NCBI GenBank assembly: GCA_946885925.1
Contig: CAMPHP010000228.1
Span: forward strand, 1 to 5,974
Length of the DNA: 5,974 nt
From: an uncultured Litorilinea sp.
Lineage (GTDB): Bacteria > Chloroflexota > Anaerolineae > Caldilineales > Caldilineaceae
Reading direction: 5' to 3'
The position numbers and the translations under genes were made by a program. Below the pieces are notes generated by a model. The model made no database searches and was not told the origin of the DNA. It worked only from the letters and a program-made list of their open reading frames with translations. Numbering within the stretch: position 1 is the first letter of the stretch; each line of letters starts with the position of its first letter. Below are positions 5,502-5,974 of the stretch, in pieces.

Positions 5502-5974
5502 TTAGTCCATATCAGGCATGAAAAATTCATAGCGACTGGGATCGGCATAGCCGTCAACCCACACGGAAGGGAAGCCTGGTTTATCGAGAGCCGCTTTGAC
5601 AATGCGCTTGTTAAAGACGCTTACAAACTCACTGGCTAGGTACTCCTCAACAGGCATCCATAGCGATTCTTCAATCTCATCCTGTTGGATCGTAATCTCT
5701 TCGCTGGTGGGAGAGAGACGGCAGATGAAGTAGATGTCAGATTTGCCCCAGCGATAGCCATGCCAATGACGGAAGCAGACGACCGACTCGAATTTAGCAT
5801 GAACCCCTGTCTCTTCGAACACTTCACGCACAACGGCATCGGCGAGATGCTCGCTCGCCTGGAGCGCGCCGCCCGGAAGTTTGTAATGAGGGCGGCTCAT
5901 GTCGCGGCGATGGCGCTCGTTAACGACTAGCAACTCGCGCCGGTCATTGATAACCACCCCACCCGCGCCGGTAC
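5502..5974 (-). CDS. Nudix hydrolase, NUDT6-like, N-terminus outside the window
   Basis: Nudix enzymes hydrolyse nucleoside diphosphates linked to another moiety, using divalent metal. The visible 156 residues contain a perfect Nudix box (GX5EX7REUXEEXGU): G35, E41, R49, E50, E53, E54, G56 and V57, counted from the first full codon in the window. Flanking stretches YKLPGG before the box, then FRHWHGYRWGKSDIYFICRLSP and WMPVEEY after it, resemble the NUDT6/plant NUDT group that acts on NADH or ADP-ribose; the substrate here is not determined. A GTG at 5955-5957 could be taken as the start, but the frame stays open upstream (TGAGG before VVINDRREL), giving the usual first Nudix strand. The gene is therefore most likely truncated by the window end. 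The stop TAA is at 5502-5504. The C-terminal extension is acidic and aromatic (RYEFFMPDMD). Confidence 0.93.
   Translation of the reverse strand, partial: TGAGGVVINDRRELLVVNERHRRDMSRPHYKLPGGALQASEHLADAVVREVFEETGVHAKFESVVCFRHWHGYRWGKSDIYFICRLSPTSEEITIQQDEIEESLWMPVEEYLASEFVSVFNKRIVKAALDKPGFPSVWVDGYADPSRYEFFMPDMD

Noticed and set aside
5955..5957. GTG as the start of the Nudix gene
   Set aside because: The frame continues open to the window edge and encodes the usual first Nudix strand (GAGGVVIND), so the real start is most likely outside.

Overview
The window carries parts of four transcription units from an aerobic or oxygen-exposed bacterium. The mix (a CoxB whose first Cu(A) histidine sits in HSFWIPEMRVKQD, a PerR-like Fur protein and a P1B-4 metal ATPase) and the moderate GC content suggest an environmental, non-enteric lineage. 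Chloroflexota is my best guess, but no marker gene here fixes the taxon.

Left part, minus strand (1-1195): the 5' portion of coxB (cytochrome c oxidase subunit II), cut by the window start. About 235 bp upstream on the same strand lies a small three-helix membrane protein. Its last helix repeats the E-x-x-W-T-V-x-P pattern of CoxB transmembrane helix 2, but it has no Cu(A) domain. A consensus promoter (TTGACA-17-TACAAT, minus strand) drives the small gene and possibly the oxidase cluster.

Centre, plus strand (about 1317-4175): a self-contained metal or oxidative-stress unit. A consensus promoter (TTGACA-16-TATAAT) is bracketed by two 7-1-7 Fur/PerR-type boxes, one perfect and one with a single mismatch. 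It is followed by a Fur-family regulator with PerR-like residues, then a P1B-4-type P-type ATPase (SPC and HEGST signatures), then a strong intrinsic terminator. The layout matches an autoregulated repressor controlling a metal exporter. By analogy with PerR-controlled PfeT/ZosA of Bacillus subtilis, Fe(II) efflux under peroxide or iron stress is the leading hypothesis; Co, Zn or another divalent metal remains possible.

Right part, minus strand (4183-5974): a complete enolase-superfamily sugar-acid dehydratase of the ManD/RspA subgroup, and upstream of it a Nudix hydrolase with a perfect Nudix box whose N-terminus lies beyond the window. They are 113 bp apart and converge on the ATPase unit at the terminator. 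No RNA genes, CRISPR arrays, insertion sequences or phage genes were seen.
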